Counted from the first letter of the stretch, positions 27,329 through 37,739 are shown. The stretch is 64,000 nt of DNA from Oceaniferula marina (GCF_013391475.1 NZ_JACBAZ010000001.1:640377-704376), one strand, 5' to 3'. The notes: generated by a model from the letters alone, not told the origin. Numbers and translations are program-made.

Positions 27329-27937
27329 TCACTTGGTGAACTGCTCTAAAAAGGCATTCAACTCCTTCAGCGTCTTGATTTCACTCACCAGTTTGGCTTT
27401 CTGCACATACTCAGCCGCGCCCAAATCCACATCCAGAGGTTTGTTTTCAGCTTCTTTGAGCAGTTGCCTCAACTTTTCGCCCTCTCGGGTTTCCGCCTGT
27501 TTTTCGAGTGCCCGGATGCATTTGCCCTTGGAAAAATAATACCGTTGCTGAGAGCCAACGTCCAAGGTTTCGGGACGCTCGGGATCGACCTCTCCGTTTT
27601 CAGAGGGAACAAACTGCCAGTATTCATCCACCGCATAGATAAAAAACAACTCACCTTCGTGAAAATAATAGGTCTCGTGCGTAAACCCATGGTCACTGAG
27701 CAATTCAATCTGAAGCTTTTTCAGTTCCCCGTCAGCACGGGTATAACGAATCATTTTGGGCTCATACGGCAGCTCGGACTTCGCCTCAATCACTTGTTTC
27801 TTCAAGGATTTATCCGACTCAATCTGCTGGTACCACTTCTTGATTCGCTTGATCTGGGACTCGACCTCCGGATTGGCCGAAAACACAACTCCTGTCATGC
27901 AGGCAAAGCCACAGAGGATCGCAATGATGTTCTTCAT
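27329..27937 (-). CDS. secreted protein of unknown function
   Basis: About 202 residues from the ATG at 27937, which opens a signal peptide (M-K-N-I-I-A-I-L-C-G-F-A, ending V-F-S-A). The mature protein is charged and mostly alpha/beta, with Y-Y-F-H-E-G-E-L-F-F-I-Y and Q-Q-R-Y-Y-F-S-K-G-K-C-I-R. No family is recognised. It lies about 100 bases upstream of PBP2 on the same strand, so joint transcription is possible. Confidence 0.7.
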   Translation of the reverse strand: MKNIIAILCGFACMTGVVFSANPEVESQIKRIKKWYQQIESDKSLKKQVIEAKSELPYEPKMIRYTRADGELKKLQIELLSDHGFTHETYYFHEGELFFIYAVDEYWQFVPSENGEVDPERPETLDVGSQQRYYFSKGKCIRALEKQAETREGEKLRQLLKEAENKPLDVDLGAAEYVQKAKLVSEIKTLKELNAFLEQFTK

Positions 27938-28049
27938 TTCGAAATTCTTATCGATCCCCCGCTGATTGACGAGCCAAAATGTCCTCATGTCAGAATCCGC
28001 ATGGAATTCATCCTTGAATCAACATAGGATCAACAGCAAGATCCATCTC

Positions 28050-28148
28050 ACCGACAGGGGAGTCTCGCGATCGCGGGACTGAGACCATGCAGCGCGTGCG
28101 TGAAACCCTCCGAACCTGATACCGGATCATGCCGCCGCAGGGAGCTCG
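28050..28148 (+). promoter_or_regulatory. TPP riboswitch (THI element)
   Basis: The aptamer is recognised by ACAGGGGAGTC, then GACTGAGA about 18 bases later, CCCTCCGAACCTGAT, and CCGGATCATGCCGCCGCAGGGA. These are the conserved pyrimidine- and pyrophosphate-sensor segments of thiamine diphosphate riboswitches. It lies upstream of thiC, a standard target, and is followed by a terminator hairpin at 28188-28222, pointing to transcriptional control. Confidence 0.95.
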
Positions 28149-28187
28149 AAATGACCGCCACACCGGTAAATCAACCTTTTCGTAGCC

Positions 28188-28222
28188 CGCCTGTCAGCGC
28201 ATTCCGCCGACAGGTTTTCTTA
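28188..28222 (+). terminator. expression-platform terminator of the TPP riboswitch
   Basis: CCTGTC pairs with GACAGG, with an inner GCG/CGC pair, and is followed by TTTTCTT. It sits 40 bases after the aptamer and 50 bases before thiC. TPP binding would favour this hairpin and stop transcription. Confidence 0.8.
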
Positions 28223-28244
28223 TTTCAGCCTACTTCATTTTTGA

Positions 28245-30359
<2,115 letters not shown>

Positions 30360-30371
30360 GCATCCCCCCAG

Positions 30372-31706
30372 TTACTTCCCATGGGGAAGCTCGACTCCAT
30401 TTGTCTCGGCCCACTGCATCGCAGCATTGGCATCCTGTTCGACCCATCGTTCCAAACTATGGTTGAGCATCTGGTTGCGGCGGCGCTCATCGGATATCGC
30501 ATGCGCCCATTGCGTAGCCGCGGCCGGGTCAAATGAGCCCGAAGCCTTGGACAGGCCTGCGATTCCTCCGTCACGGTTCGGGCCGGCGGGTTGCTGTAGC
30601 AGCCAAGTGGCCGCAGCTTCAGGATCCTGGCGAGTCCAATTCCACATCACATAGCCCATCGCGTCCCTCGTTCCATTACCCTCGGATTGGGCCATCACCC
30701 AGCCTGCCGCATCCGCAGGCTCTTGCCGGGCCCAACGACTTGCCACATCCCTGACATAGGAATCAATGCTTTCACCACCTGCCAAACGGTCAAGGTAACC
30801 GGCGGCAGCAGCGGGGTCGAGTTTTGCCCATTCGTCCACAACCTCGCGAATCGCCTGAGACCGTTCCCCTCCTTCCAATGATTCGGCCCATGTAGCCGCT
30901 TCCGACGGTGAGTTACGCGCCCAAGCTTCAGCCAACTCACCGACGACCTCCGAACGCACGCGCCCAGGCTCCAAAGTGGCCAACATCGACGTTGCCTGTT
31001 GGGGGTCGCTTCTACCGATCTGTGAAATCACCGCAGCCAGAGCATCGCCTTGCTGAGCCTCGGGCAAGGTTTTGGCCCAGGCAAAGGCAGCATCCGGATC
31101 CTGCCGCATCCATTCACCTGCCACAATTTCAGCCATCCGACTCCCATATTTTCCATACCGACTCATTTCATTGGCTGGGTCAGACACCCAGTCGGCGGCG
31201 CGTCTGGGGTCCATCGCCGTCAGGCTGGAAAGTAAACTGCTGGAGCTCCACCCCCGGGACTTATAGCTGAAATCCGACAAACACGCATACGCGGCATCCG
31301 GATCAGATTGAGCCCAACGTGCCAACAGCACGTGCTCGAGCAAATCATACTCCTTGCCCTTACCCATCAATTGACGCAACGACTCCAAAACGAACGGGAT
31401 CTCATCGGCAGAGACGGCCTCAGCATAGGCGAGAACCTTTCCCAAACGACTTACGGGGTCGGTATCCCCAAGCGCAGCCAACAAGTCCTTCTCAGAAAAA
31501 CCCCCAGGTCTTTTCTCGCCTGATGACCGTCGGGCATGGCTCAGACGAGTCTCAGAGCCCTCCCCGAATCTGGTCAGAGTCCTTTCTCTCTCAACTTTAG
31601 CCGCAGCCAAATCCTGCTTCAATTGACGGTTCTCCGACTGCTGCCATGCGATCAATGGAATCGTAATCGCAAGCACAATAACAACAGGTAAAATAGATTT
31701 GTTCAT
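30372..31706 (-). CDS. membrane-anchored helical repeat protein (W-x-x-x-D-P-x-A-A repeats)
   Basis: The start at 31706 (M-N-K-S-I-L-P-V-V-I-V-L-A-I) gives an N-terminal membrane anchor, followed by a short coiled coil (about 30-60). From about residue 150 the protein is a tandem array of roughly 25-35-residue helical units with the recurring pattern W-x-x-x-D-P-x-A-A, for example W-A-Q-S-D-P-D-A-A, W-M-R-Q-D-P-D-A-A, W-A-R-Q-E-P-A-D-A-A and W-T-R-Q-D-P-E-A-A. Such solenoids usually bind proteins. Similar unnamed proteins are frequent in Verrucomicrobiota. The function is unknown. Confidence 0.75.
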   Translation of the reverse strand: MNKSILPVVIVLAITIPLIAWQQSENRQLKQDLAAAKVERERTLTRFGEGSETRLSHARRSSGEKRPGGFSEKDLLAALGDTDPVSRLGKVLAYAEAVSADEIPFVLESLRQLMGKGKEYDLLEHVLLARWAQSDPDAAYACLSDFSYKSRGWSSSSLLSSLTAMDPRRAADWVSDPANEMSRYGKYGSRMAEIVAGEWMRQDPDAAFAWAKTLPEAQQGDALAAVISQIGRSDPQQATSMLATLEPGRVRSEVVGELAEAWARNSPSEAATWAESLEGGERSQAIREVVDEWAKLDPAAAAGYLDRLAGGESIDSYVRDVASRWARQEPADAAGWVMAQSEGNGTRDAMGYVMWNWTRQDPEAAATWLLQQPAGPNRDGGIAGLSKASGSFDPAAATQWAHAISDERRRNQMLNHSLERWVEQDANAAMQWAETNGVELPHGK

Positions 31707-31963
31707 ATCGATGGCCACCAATCGGCAATTAAATGATTCGAAACACCCCGAGAAACATCGGTTCACATCATTCAACTCAGAACATGGTATGACGACAAGC
31801 CAGAATTCCACCTACCTTTTTTTCACACGAAATGCGTAAATCCTCCAAATCGACATCTTCAATGAAGCTGATATTTTTTCACTTGCATACCTATTAAATT
31901 TCTATTGAATTGATTTGCGGAATCTGTGAAATTTCGCATCAACGCACAACACATATTTTCAAC

Positions 31964-32611
31964 ATGAAAAGCACATTCATCGCCACAATCAGTGTCTTAG
32001 CGGCATCCGCTATTTCCGCTACGGCAGCACTCACAGCAACCAACGTAAATGCAGCAGACAACGCTGGCAACAGCTACTTTGGATTTGCAGTAGACCTGTC
32101 GTCTAACGTCGTCACTTTATCTGAAACGCCTGCTCCCGCTACCTTTGAAATCGACACCCTCGAGTTAACAGGAAGACCATCAGGCGGAACCTATGGGGCC
32201 ATGAAGATTGCAGTCTATGAATTTGCAGGAGACGGCACGGTTGGTGCTTTTGTCGGTCTTTCCGATGCTCAAACTCTCGCAGCTGCCACAGCTGTTGAAT
32301 TTAATTTCTCAGGAGTGACCGTCAACACCTCAGGAACCTACCAGTATCTCTTTGTAGGAGACAGCACAAGTGAGGCAGACCTCGACACCGAAGGTTTTGC
32401 CGGCTATAATGCAAATGCCGTCAGCTCGAGCCTATCCATGTCTCCAAACGGCTCTCTCCCATCGGGATCAGGAACTTACAAAAACAGCACCCTCAACGAC
32501 TGGGAAGGCAGCTTCCTCCCGGAATTCACCTTCACAGCCGTCCCGGAACCTTCAAGCATCAGCCTCCTCGGGCTCGGACTGCTTTCCCTCTGTCTACGCC
32601 GCCGCAAATAA
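31964..32611 (+). CDS. PEP-CTERM sorting-domain protein 1
   Basis: Secreted, exosortase-processed surface protein. The ATG at 31964 opens a signal peptide (M-K-S-T-F-I-A-T-I-S-V-L), and the product ends V-P-E-P-S-S-I-S-L-L-G-L-G-L-L-S-L-C-L-R-R-R-K, the PEP-CTERM signal. The middle is a Thr/Ser/Gly-rich beta domain of no named family. The longer frame to 31910 is unlikely because it adds 18 residues before the signal peptide. An intrinsic terminator follows at 32641-32674. Confidence 0.88.
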   Translation: MKSTFIATISVLAASAISATAALTATNVNAADNAGNSYFGFAVDLSSNVVTLSETPAPATFEIDTLELTGRPSGGTYGAMKIAVYEFAGDGTVGAFVGLSDAQTLAAATAVEFNFSGVTVNTSGTYQYLFVGDSTSEADLDTEGFAGYNANAVSSSLSMSPNGSLPSGSGTYKNSTLNDWEGSFLPEFTFTAVPEPSSISLLGLGLLSLCLRRRK

Positions 32612-32640
32612 CACGCATGGCTACAATTTAAGATTTCATC

Positions 32641-32674
32641 AAACCGCTCATTCCTCAGAATGAGCGGTTTTTTT
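32641..32674 (+). terminator. intrinsic terminator after PEP-CTERM gene 1
   Basis: AAACCGCTCATTC and GAATGAGCGGTTT enclose CTCA and are followed by a T-run. Confidence 0.9.
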
Positions 32675-32701
32675 GTGGCATCACACAATATCATATTCTT
32701 C

Positions 32702-32731
32702 CTGTCAGCTTTCTCAATCTTGCGGTATGAT
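32702..32731 (+). promoter_or_regulatory. promoter of the sigma-factor gene (shared pattern)
   Basis: -35 CTGTCA (32702-32707), 18-base spacer, -10 TATGAT (32726-32731). The predicted start of transcription falls within about 7 bases of the ATG at 32744, so the message may be leaderless. The same CTGTCAG...CGGTATGAT pattern occurs before PEP-CTERM gene 4. Confidence 0.6.
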
Positions 32732-32743
32732 GGGTAGCCCCGT

Positions 32744-33307
32744 ATGCACAAATCACTCCCAGACAACCAACAAGCGGAACATCTACCGCAGAACTTGTCG
32801 CAGCAAGAAATCGAATCGAAGATCGAATCGGTTCAATCGGATTTGCGAGGATACATCATTTCTCTCTCCGGGCACAGTGGGGATTGCGATGACATCTTGC
32901 AGGAGACCAACCTCTTCCTCTGGGAGCGTAAGGACGACTTCGAAGTGGGCTCCAATTTTAAAGCCTGGGCATTCAAGGTTGCCTATTTCAAGGCCATGGC
33001 CATCCGCCGTGACAACATTCGGCGTGGAGAGGTCGTGTTTAGCGAGGACATTGCCCAACGCATTTCCGCCGAAGCCGGCAATTTTTTCAACCAGCGCCCG
33101 GACACCATGAATGCCATGCGGGTTTGCCTCGGCAAGCTCAGCACCGACCATTTAAAACTCATCAACGTCAAATACCTGCAAGGAAAATCCCTGAGTAGCT
33201 TTGCACTTCAGACTGGTAAATCCGTCGATGCCATCCATAAATCGATCTCAAGAATTCGCCGTGCATTGCGCAGCTGTATCGAAAAACAACTCTCAGAAAA
33301 TCATTAG
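32744..33307 (+). CDS. ECF-type sigma-70 family sigma factor
   Basis: The 187-residue protein has sigma region 2 (D-D-I-L-Q-E-T-N-L-F-L-W and F-K-A-W-A-F-K-V-A-Y-F-K-A) and region 4 (L-S-T-D-H-L-K-L-I-N-V-K-Y-L-Q-G-K-S, then V-D-A-I-H-K-S-I-S-R-I-R-R-A-L). It matches the ECF group common in Planctomycetota and Verrucomicrobiota, where sigma factor and FecR-like protein genes are adjacent, as here. The gene sits inside an array of PEP-CTERM genes and shares a promoter pattern with two of them, so it may direct their expression. That is inference. Confidence 0.92.
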   Translation: MHKSLPDNQQAEHLPQNLSQQEIESKIESVQSDLRGYIISLSGHSGDCDDILQETNLFLWERKDDFEVGSNFKAWAFKVAYFKAMAIRRDNIRRGEVVFSEDIAQRISAEAGNFFNQRPDTMNAMRVCLGKLSTDHLKLINVKYLQGKSLSSFALQTGKSVDAIHKSISRIRRALRSCIEKQLSENH

Positions 33308-33342
33308 CCTGGAACCATTCCTCAAGCACCCAACGCATAGCG

Positions 33343-34839
33343 ATGAAACCAACAGCTGAATTCACAACACTGGTAGACAAATGTCTCTCCCAGACGATCT
33401 CACGTGTCGAAATGGCACGCCTCGAAGAGTTCCTGGAGGATAATGAGCACCTGCGGTATTATCTGGAACTTGTTGAGGTCGAGGGTAACCTTCCCTATTC
33501 GCTCGACGCCGGCGTCATCTTGCAACCGACCGCAAACACATTCTCATGGCGGAAACTCATCCGACCATTGAGTATCGCAGCTGCAGCCGTGATTGTTTTT
33601 TCCGCGGGTTTCTACATCGGCTCCCCGCCTCAAGATTCATCAGCCGAGGCGTCCGCTGGTGGCAACAAAACACGCCCGGCGAGCAAAGCCGCGGCCATCA
33701 CCAGTCTTGTGGGCGTCACGTGGGAGAATGCAGCTCCGGAATCCATCAAATTAACCAATGATAGCGAGGCCCTTGCCTTCACTTCAGGTTTGGTGGAAAT
33801 TTCCTTTGGGAGCGGCGTACGCTCACTAGTTGAGGGCCCCGCTGTGATCAAGGTCACGGGAGAAAACTCAGCCATTTTAGAACGGGGACGCATGGTTTCC
33901 GAAGTCCCCAAGGGTGCCGAGGGGTTCACCATTGACTACCCGGATGGCAAGGTGGTTGATTTGGGAACTGAATTTGCCATCCACGTCCCCCAAAACCAGC
34001 ATGGAGCAGAAGTCGGAGTCTTCCGTGGCGAGGTCGAGATCTATGACCGGGAGCAAAACACACCTCTCAAGATCTTGGAAAACCACGCCGTGGTTCAAGT
34101 GGCAGGATCCCGCAACCCCTTTGCATCGATTCCATTTCACCGAGATCAGTATATTCGGGAACTCCCCACCAGCGAATTCCCATGGAAACTTTCCGAAGTT
34201 CCCTCAAGAGAACCTGAAATCATGGATTTCGATGTCTCCCACCTCGTTTGGCGCCCCAGCACCTACAGAGCGATTATCAAATACATGCACGGTAGCGACT
34301 CCGTCATCATTCATCGGGCCGAACTCCTTTTCAATGGGCGTGTAATCTCCACGGACGACCACACCGGCAGCTCCGGCTACTCCCTGTTTCGTGACAACGC
34401 CTACAGCTTCGATGTTCCGCAAGGGCTTCACGAAAAAGGAAAATGGACCGTTAGAATCACGGCAAGCCCAGCTCCGAGAGGTCAGCTTGCGGCGGGAGAT
34501 TTCTCTCCGGACTCTTCAGGTATCCTCTTGTTTGAAGACACACGGACATCGGATCACGATGATGAAGATTTCATAGGAACATGGGAATACCGCCACAACG
34601 GTGACATCCACCGAAGAGTCTTCACCAAAGACAAAAAGGCTCAGTATTATTTCAACGGCAGAAAAACCCACCTCTTTGATGCCGCCAGCTGGGAAGTCCG
34701 CGATAAGATCCTCACCCTTACCATCCCACCACCAAACACTAACGGAACCCCCACCCATGTGGAAACACATCAGTTAAAAAGCAAAGACGAACTGATTTTT
34801 GTCAACCGGCCATACCGTAGTGCCTTGCGGGTGAAATAG
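33343..34839 (+). CDS. FecR-domain membrane protein, putative anti-sigma partner
   Basis: The gene follows the sigma factor by 35 bases, the usual ECF/FecR arrangement. The cytoplasmic N-terminus (1-70) is helical, F-L-E-D-N-E-H-L-R-Y-Y-L, followed by a membrane helix at about 75-93 (S-I-A-A-A-A-V-I-V-F-S-A-G-F). A FecR domain occupies about 115-270 (G-V-T-W-E-N and V-D-L-G-T-E-F-A-I-H-V). An extra C-terminal part (about 300-498) is beta-rich and includes F-I-G-T-W-E-Y, a lipocalin-like repeat, and is uncommon in FecR proteins. A role in sensing an extracellular signal and releasing the sigma factor is probable. Confidence 0.88.
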   Translation: MKPTAEFTTLVDKCLSQTISRVEMARLEEFLEDNEHLRYYLELVEVEGNLPYSLDAGVILQPTANTFSWRKLIRPLSIAAAAVIVFSAGFYIGSPPQDSSAEASAGGNKTRPASKAAAITSLVGVTWENAAPESIKLTNDSEALAFTSGLVEISFGSGVRSLVEGPAVIKVTGENSAILERGRMVSEVPKGAEGFTIDYPDGKVVDLGTEFAIHVPQNQHGAEVGVFRGEVEIYDREQNTPLKILENHAVVQVAGSRNPFASIPFHRDQYIRELPTSEFPWKLSEVPSREPEIMDFDVSHLVWRPSTYRAIIKYMHGSDSVIIHRAELLFNGRVISTDDHTGSSGYSLFRDNAYSFDVPQGLHEKGKWTVRITASPAPRGQLAAGDFSPDSSGILLFEDTRTSDHDDEDFIGTWEYRHNGDIHRRVFTKDKKAQYYFNGRKTHLFDAASWEVRDKILTLTIPPPNTNGTPTHVETHQLKSKDELIFVNRPYRSALRVK

Positions 34840-35129
34840 ACAAGGCCACGCAATCCTGCGGCTATATTCGGCGTCAGGATATGTAGCGAAGGAATTTGCA
34901 GCGAAGAAGAAACCGAGTCCTATCGCCGCTCGATGTTTCATCTGTTCCAATAGATCAAACATCATCCATGCAATGTGCATACTCGGAGCACCAAACATCA
35001 TTCATCCTATCCACTGCTGGATTAAATTTATGGTTTCATTTTAATTCATTTTATAATAGAAGTCTGTAATCCTGTTTAAATTGCTGCATCATGCTCTGTG
35101 CAGCACAGACATCCTCCACCCTCCAAACC
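34840..35129. other. intergenic region with hairpin and -10-like sequence
   Basis: No credible gene is present. A hairpin with 12-base arms (34932-34943 and 34952-34963, 11 of 12 paired, 8-base loop) lies here without a T-run. TATAAT at 35052-35057 is a candidate -10 box for the next gene. The stretch 34991-35006 (CCAAACATCATTCATC) resembles an arm of the inverted repeat at 2852-2869, so a dispersed repeat is possible. Confidence 0.45.
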
Positions 35130-35927
35130 ATGAAAACAAACATCGCCACAATTGCCCTCTTATCAGCGTTCCCCACTCTCTCATCGGCGGCTCTGAATGC
35201 TGTATTTGAATATGAATTTGACACCTCGTATGACTCCAGCTCGACAGCGGTCTCCGACTTAAGCGGTGCAGGTAACCATGCAACGGTCACCGGCGAAAAC
35301 GGAGGCGCCAACATTGCCGTGGTCACAGACATTCCCACCGGAGGGAGTCAAGGGACTCACTCTCTCAACTATTCCAGCACTTACGGCGTCGTGACGACCA
35401 ATGCCATTGACCTACTCAACAACGCCGATGTCATAGCCAACGGTGGCTACACCATGACAGCCTCCTTCAAAGGACTGTCCAATAACACGCGTAAAATCAT
35501 CGACTATGCCGGCACCGAGTACATCGGAGCCCGCTCCAACAATGGCGGAGAAGTCGTCATCGGTATCAGCAACACGGTGCCCATGATTCTGACCACTACA
35601 GAAGGACTTAATGTCACCGACTGGAATCAAATCACCTATTCCTTCGCCGTTACAAACGCAAGTGACCCAGCTGCTATCCTCGGTGACATTCGTGTCGACC
35701 TGAACGGAACCGTAACAACCCTCAATGGACAAACCCTCACAGACTTCGGCGACAGTCTGGATCGCTCGATAGGGGTAGGTCGTCACCCATCATTCAGCTC
35801 AGACCACTTCCGCGGACAAATTTACGCTCCAGCCGTTTATCTTGGAGTTTCCGAAGTTCCGGAACCAGGAACAACCGCCCTTCTTGGACTTGGAGGGCTC
35901 GCACTGATCCTGCGTCGTCGCAGGTAA
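35130..35927 (+). CDS. PEP-CTERM sorting-domain protein 2, LamG-like
   Basis: Starts at 35130 (M-K-T-N-I-A-T-I-A-L-L-S-A-F), giving a signal peptide. The mature part has the layout of a concanavalin-like LamG domain: D-L-S-G-A-G-N-H-A-T-V near the N-terminus, then D-W-N-Q-I-T-Y-S-F and D-H-F-R-G-Q-I-Y-A-P-A-V-Y. It ends V-P-E-P-G-T-T-A-L-L-G-L-G-G-L-A-L-I-L-R-R-R-R. The protein is probably sorted to the cell surface by an exosortase encoded elsewhere and may bind glycans. Confidence 0.87.
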   Translation: MKTNIATIALLSAFPTLSSAALNAVFEYEFDTSYDSSSTAVSDLSGAGNHATVTGENGGANIAVVTDIPTGGSQGTHSLNYSSTYGVVTTNAIDLLNNADVIANGGYTMTASFKGLSNNTRKIIDYAGTEYIGARSNNGGEVVIGISNTVPMILTTTEGLNVTDWNQITYSFAVTNASDPAAILGDIRVDLNGTVTTLNGQTLTDFGDSLDRSIGVGRHPSFSSDHFRGQIYAPAVYLGVSEVPEPGTTALLGLGGLALILRRRR

Positions 35928-36002
35928 ATATTGTGACAATCCCCTATCTGTCAGCCATGGCCCAAAATATCGTTTTTTTTCAACCTTTGTTTCTGGGTTT
36001 AC

Positions 36003-36037
36003 CTACCCGGCTTTAGGCCGGGTGTTTTTTATTTTTT
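36003..36037 (+). terminator. intrinsic terminator after PEP-CTERM gene 2
   Basis: ACCCGGC and GCCGGGT pair around TTTAG, followed by a long T-rich stretch. Confidence 0.85.
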
Positions 36038-36067
36038 CTATCAGTTTCTCAAACCCAATGATATATA
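36038..36067 (+). promoter_or_regulatory. promoter of PEP-CTERM gene 3
   Basis: -35 CTATCA (36038-36043), 18-base spacer and -10 TATATA (36062-36067), placed immediately after the previous terminator. The spacer begins GTTTCTCA, like the promoter of the sigma gene. Confidence 0.55.
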
Positions 36068-36127
36068 CCCTGATAAGGAGACGATCATTCTGCATCAAAA
36101 TATCCCAAGTATTAAAACACCAAAATT

Positions 36128-36796
36128 ATGAAAATGAAAAACACATCCATCCTAGCTCTTAGCTTAAGTCTGGTATCCCCTGGATTTGCAGCCGTGCTCA
36201 TCACACCAACCGGTGTTACGTCCATTACCGACTCCTCTGATTTGTTCAAAGTTGGGGATGGTGGACTTATCAATAACAGCCTCATCGGTACCCCCGCGAC
36301 ACTGGCGAACTATACAACAACCACACATGTCAATGTCACATCGGGCAGCGTGGGATGGGTAACCGCAGATCCAGCCCCTGCCGGTGGAGATTACTTTGGC
36401 CCGGGCGAAAATAATCCGAACCCGGTTCTTACTTTTGCGCTCGATCAAACCTACACCCTCACGGATTTTGTGTTCTGGGGATATTTCAATGGAGGAACTG
36501 GTAACGAAGCCAAAGCCTTCACTCTCGAGTTTTCCACCACAGGAACATCTGGAACCTTTTCTGGAACGACCCCCCTGACCCAGCCAACTGCGGTTGGCAC
36601 AGGAAATCCGGCAACACTCAACTTCGCTGCCGTTAACGCCAACGCGGTAAGAATCACCATCACAGACAACCAGGGAGGCATTGACCGGGTAGGTCTCGGA
36701 GAAGTCAAATTTATTGGCTCTGCGGTCCCGGAACCATCCTCCACCGCCCTGCTCGGCCTTGGGGGACTCGCTCTGATCCTGCGTCGTCGCAAGTAA
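36128..36796 (+). CDS. PEP-CTERM sorting-domain protein 3
   Basis: A 222-residue secreted protein with a signal peptide (M-K-M-K-N-T-S-I-L-A-L-S, ending G-F-A-A) and a C-terminal V-P-E-P-S-S-T-A-L-L-G-L-G-G-L-A-L-I-L-R-R-R-K. The middle contains T-L-T-D-F-V-F-W-G-Y and V-R-I-T-I-T-D-N-Q-G-G-I-D-R-V-G-L-G-E-V-K-F, the last strands of a discoidin-like sandwich. It is clearly related to PEP-CTERM protein 4 downstream, so the pair arose by duplication. Confidence 0.88.
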   Translation: MKMKNTSILALSLSLVSPGFAAVLITPTGVTSITDSSDLFKVGDGGLINNSLIGTPATLANYTTTTHVNVTSGSVGWVTADPAPAGGDYFGPGENNPNPVLTFALDQTYTLTDFVFWGYFNGGTGNEAKAFTLEFSTTGTSGTFSGTTPLTQPTAVGTGNPATLNFAAVNANAVRITITDNQGGIDRVGLGEVKFIGSAVPEPSSTALLGLGGLALILRRRK

Positions 36797-36827
36797 GTAG
36801 AATCAACACCCCCCGTAACCTTTTTGT

Positions 36828-36858
36828 CCCACTCGGTCCGCCGGGTGGGATTTTTTTA
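36828..36858 (+). terminator. intrinsic terminator after PEP-CTERM gene 3
   Basis: CCCACTCGG and CCGGGTGGG pair around a short loop and are followed by ATTTTTTT. Confidence 0.85.
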
Positions 36859-36865
36859 CTCTTTT

Positions 36866-36895
36866 TTGTCAGGTTTGATCACCCGTCGGTATGAT
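36866..36895 (+). promoter_or_regulatory. promoter of PEP-CTERM gene 4
   Basis: -35 TTGTCA (36866-36871), 18-base spacer and -10 TATGAT (36890-36895). The ATG at 36891 lies inside this -10 box, which supports 36951 as the true start of the next gene. Confidence 0.65.
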
Positions 36896-36950
36896 TGGTG
36901 ATACGGAAATATTTTTCGTGTCAAAACACATCAAGTATTCATCTAAAAAC

Positions 36951-37625
36951 ATGAAAATCAAAAGCACATGCGCACTCGCGCTTACGTTTGGCATGCTGGC
37001 AGCCACGAACGCGGCAGTCATTATCGACGCAACGAACATCACCTACACAGGAACCTTTCCAGAGGGTGCAGTTCTCGGACCTGCCACCACCATCACCAAT
37101 GATAGTGGTCTTTCCGAAGACCTGACTCCAGCCAACATCGGCACCGTGACCCACGACAGCTTCAACGCCGGCAACGCATGGGTTAGCACCGATCCTGGAG
37201 GATCCGGGAGTGACTTCTTCGCCAATAACGGCGGCCTGACTGTCAGCTTCGACATTATCTTCACCGATACCTACAACGTGGACACTCTGTCAACTTGGGG
37301 ATACGGCTGGAACGCTGATGTCGGCAACAATGCCAGTGCTATCACGATCGACTATGGCGTCGGCAACTTCGCATCAACAACCGGCAGCCTCGCACTCCCC
37401 GTCCCCACTTGGCAAGAGTCCGACACCATCAACCTTGGAGGAATCGTCGCTGACCGTGTCCGCATCACCATCACCGACAATCACTTCGGAGCCTCCGGCG
37501 GTGGCGACCGAGTCGGCATCTCGGAACTCGCCTTCGTTGGTGACGTGGTTGCCGTTCCAGAACCATCCTCCGCAGCCCTTCTTGGACTCGGTGGACTTTC
37601 ACTGATTCTCCGTCGTCGCAAGTAA
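36951..37625 (+). CDS. PEP-CTERM sorting-domain protein 4
   Basis: The start at 36951 (M-K-I-K-S-T-C-A-L-A-L-T-F) gives a signal peptide and a 55-base leader from the predicted promoter. The C-terminus is V-P-E-P-S-S-A-A-L-L-G-L-G-G-L-S-L-I-L-R-R-R-K. The strand V-R-I-T-I-T-D-N-H-F-G and the segment D-R-V-G-I-S-E-L-A-F match PEP-CTERM protein 3, indicating a discoidin-like fold and a recent duplication. The function is probably surface adhesion or glycan contact, which is inference. Confidence 0.88.
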   Translation: MKIKSTCALALTFGMLAATNAAVIIDATNITYTGTFPEGAVLGPATTITNDSGLSEDLTPANIGTVTHDSFNAGNAWVSTDPGGSGSDFFANNGGLTVSFDIIFTDTYNVDTLSTWGYGWNADVGNNASAITIDYGVGNFASTTGSLALPVPTWQESDTINLGGIVADRVRITITDNHFGASGGGDRVGISELAFVGDVVAVPEPSSAALLGLGGLSLILRRRK

Positions 37626-37707
37626 CAACCTTTGGCAGACTCATTCTGCCGCCCATAATCTGAAATAACGTTTTTTGTTCAATTTCAACGTTTGTTTCTG
37701 TGTTTAA

Positions 37708-37739
37708 CCCACCCGGTTCCGCCGGGTGGGATTTTTTTA
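37708..37739 (+). terminator. intrinsic terminator after PEP-CTERM gene 4
   Basis: CCCACCCGG and CCGGGTGGG pair around TTCCG, followed by ATTTTTTTA. The final bases also supply the stop codon of the convergent U32 peptidase gene. Confidence 0.88.

Noticed and set aside
36891-36950. Upstream ATG at 36891 as start of PEP-CTERM gene 4
   Set aside because: It falls within the predicted -10 box, and the signal peptide begins at 36951.
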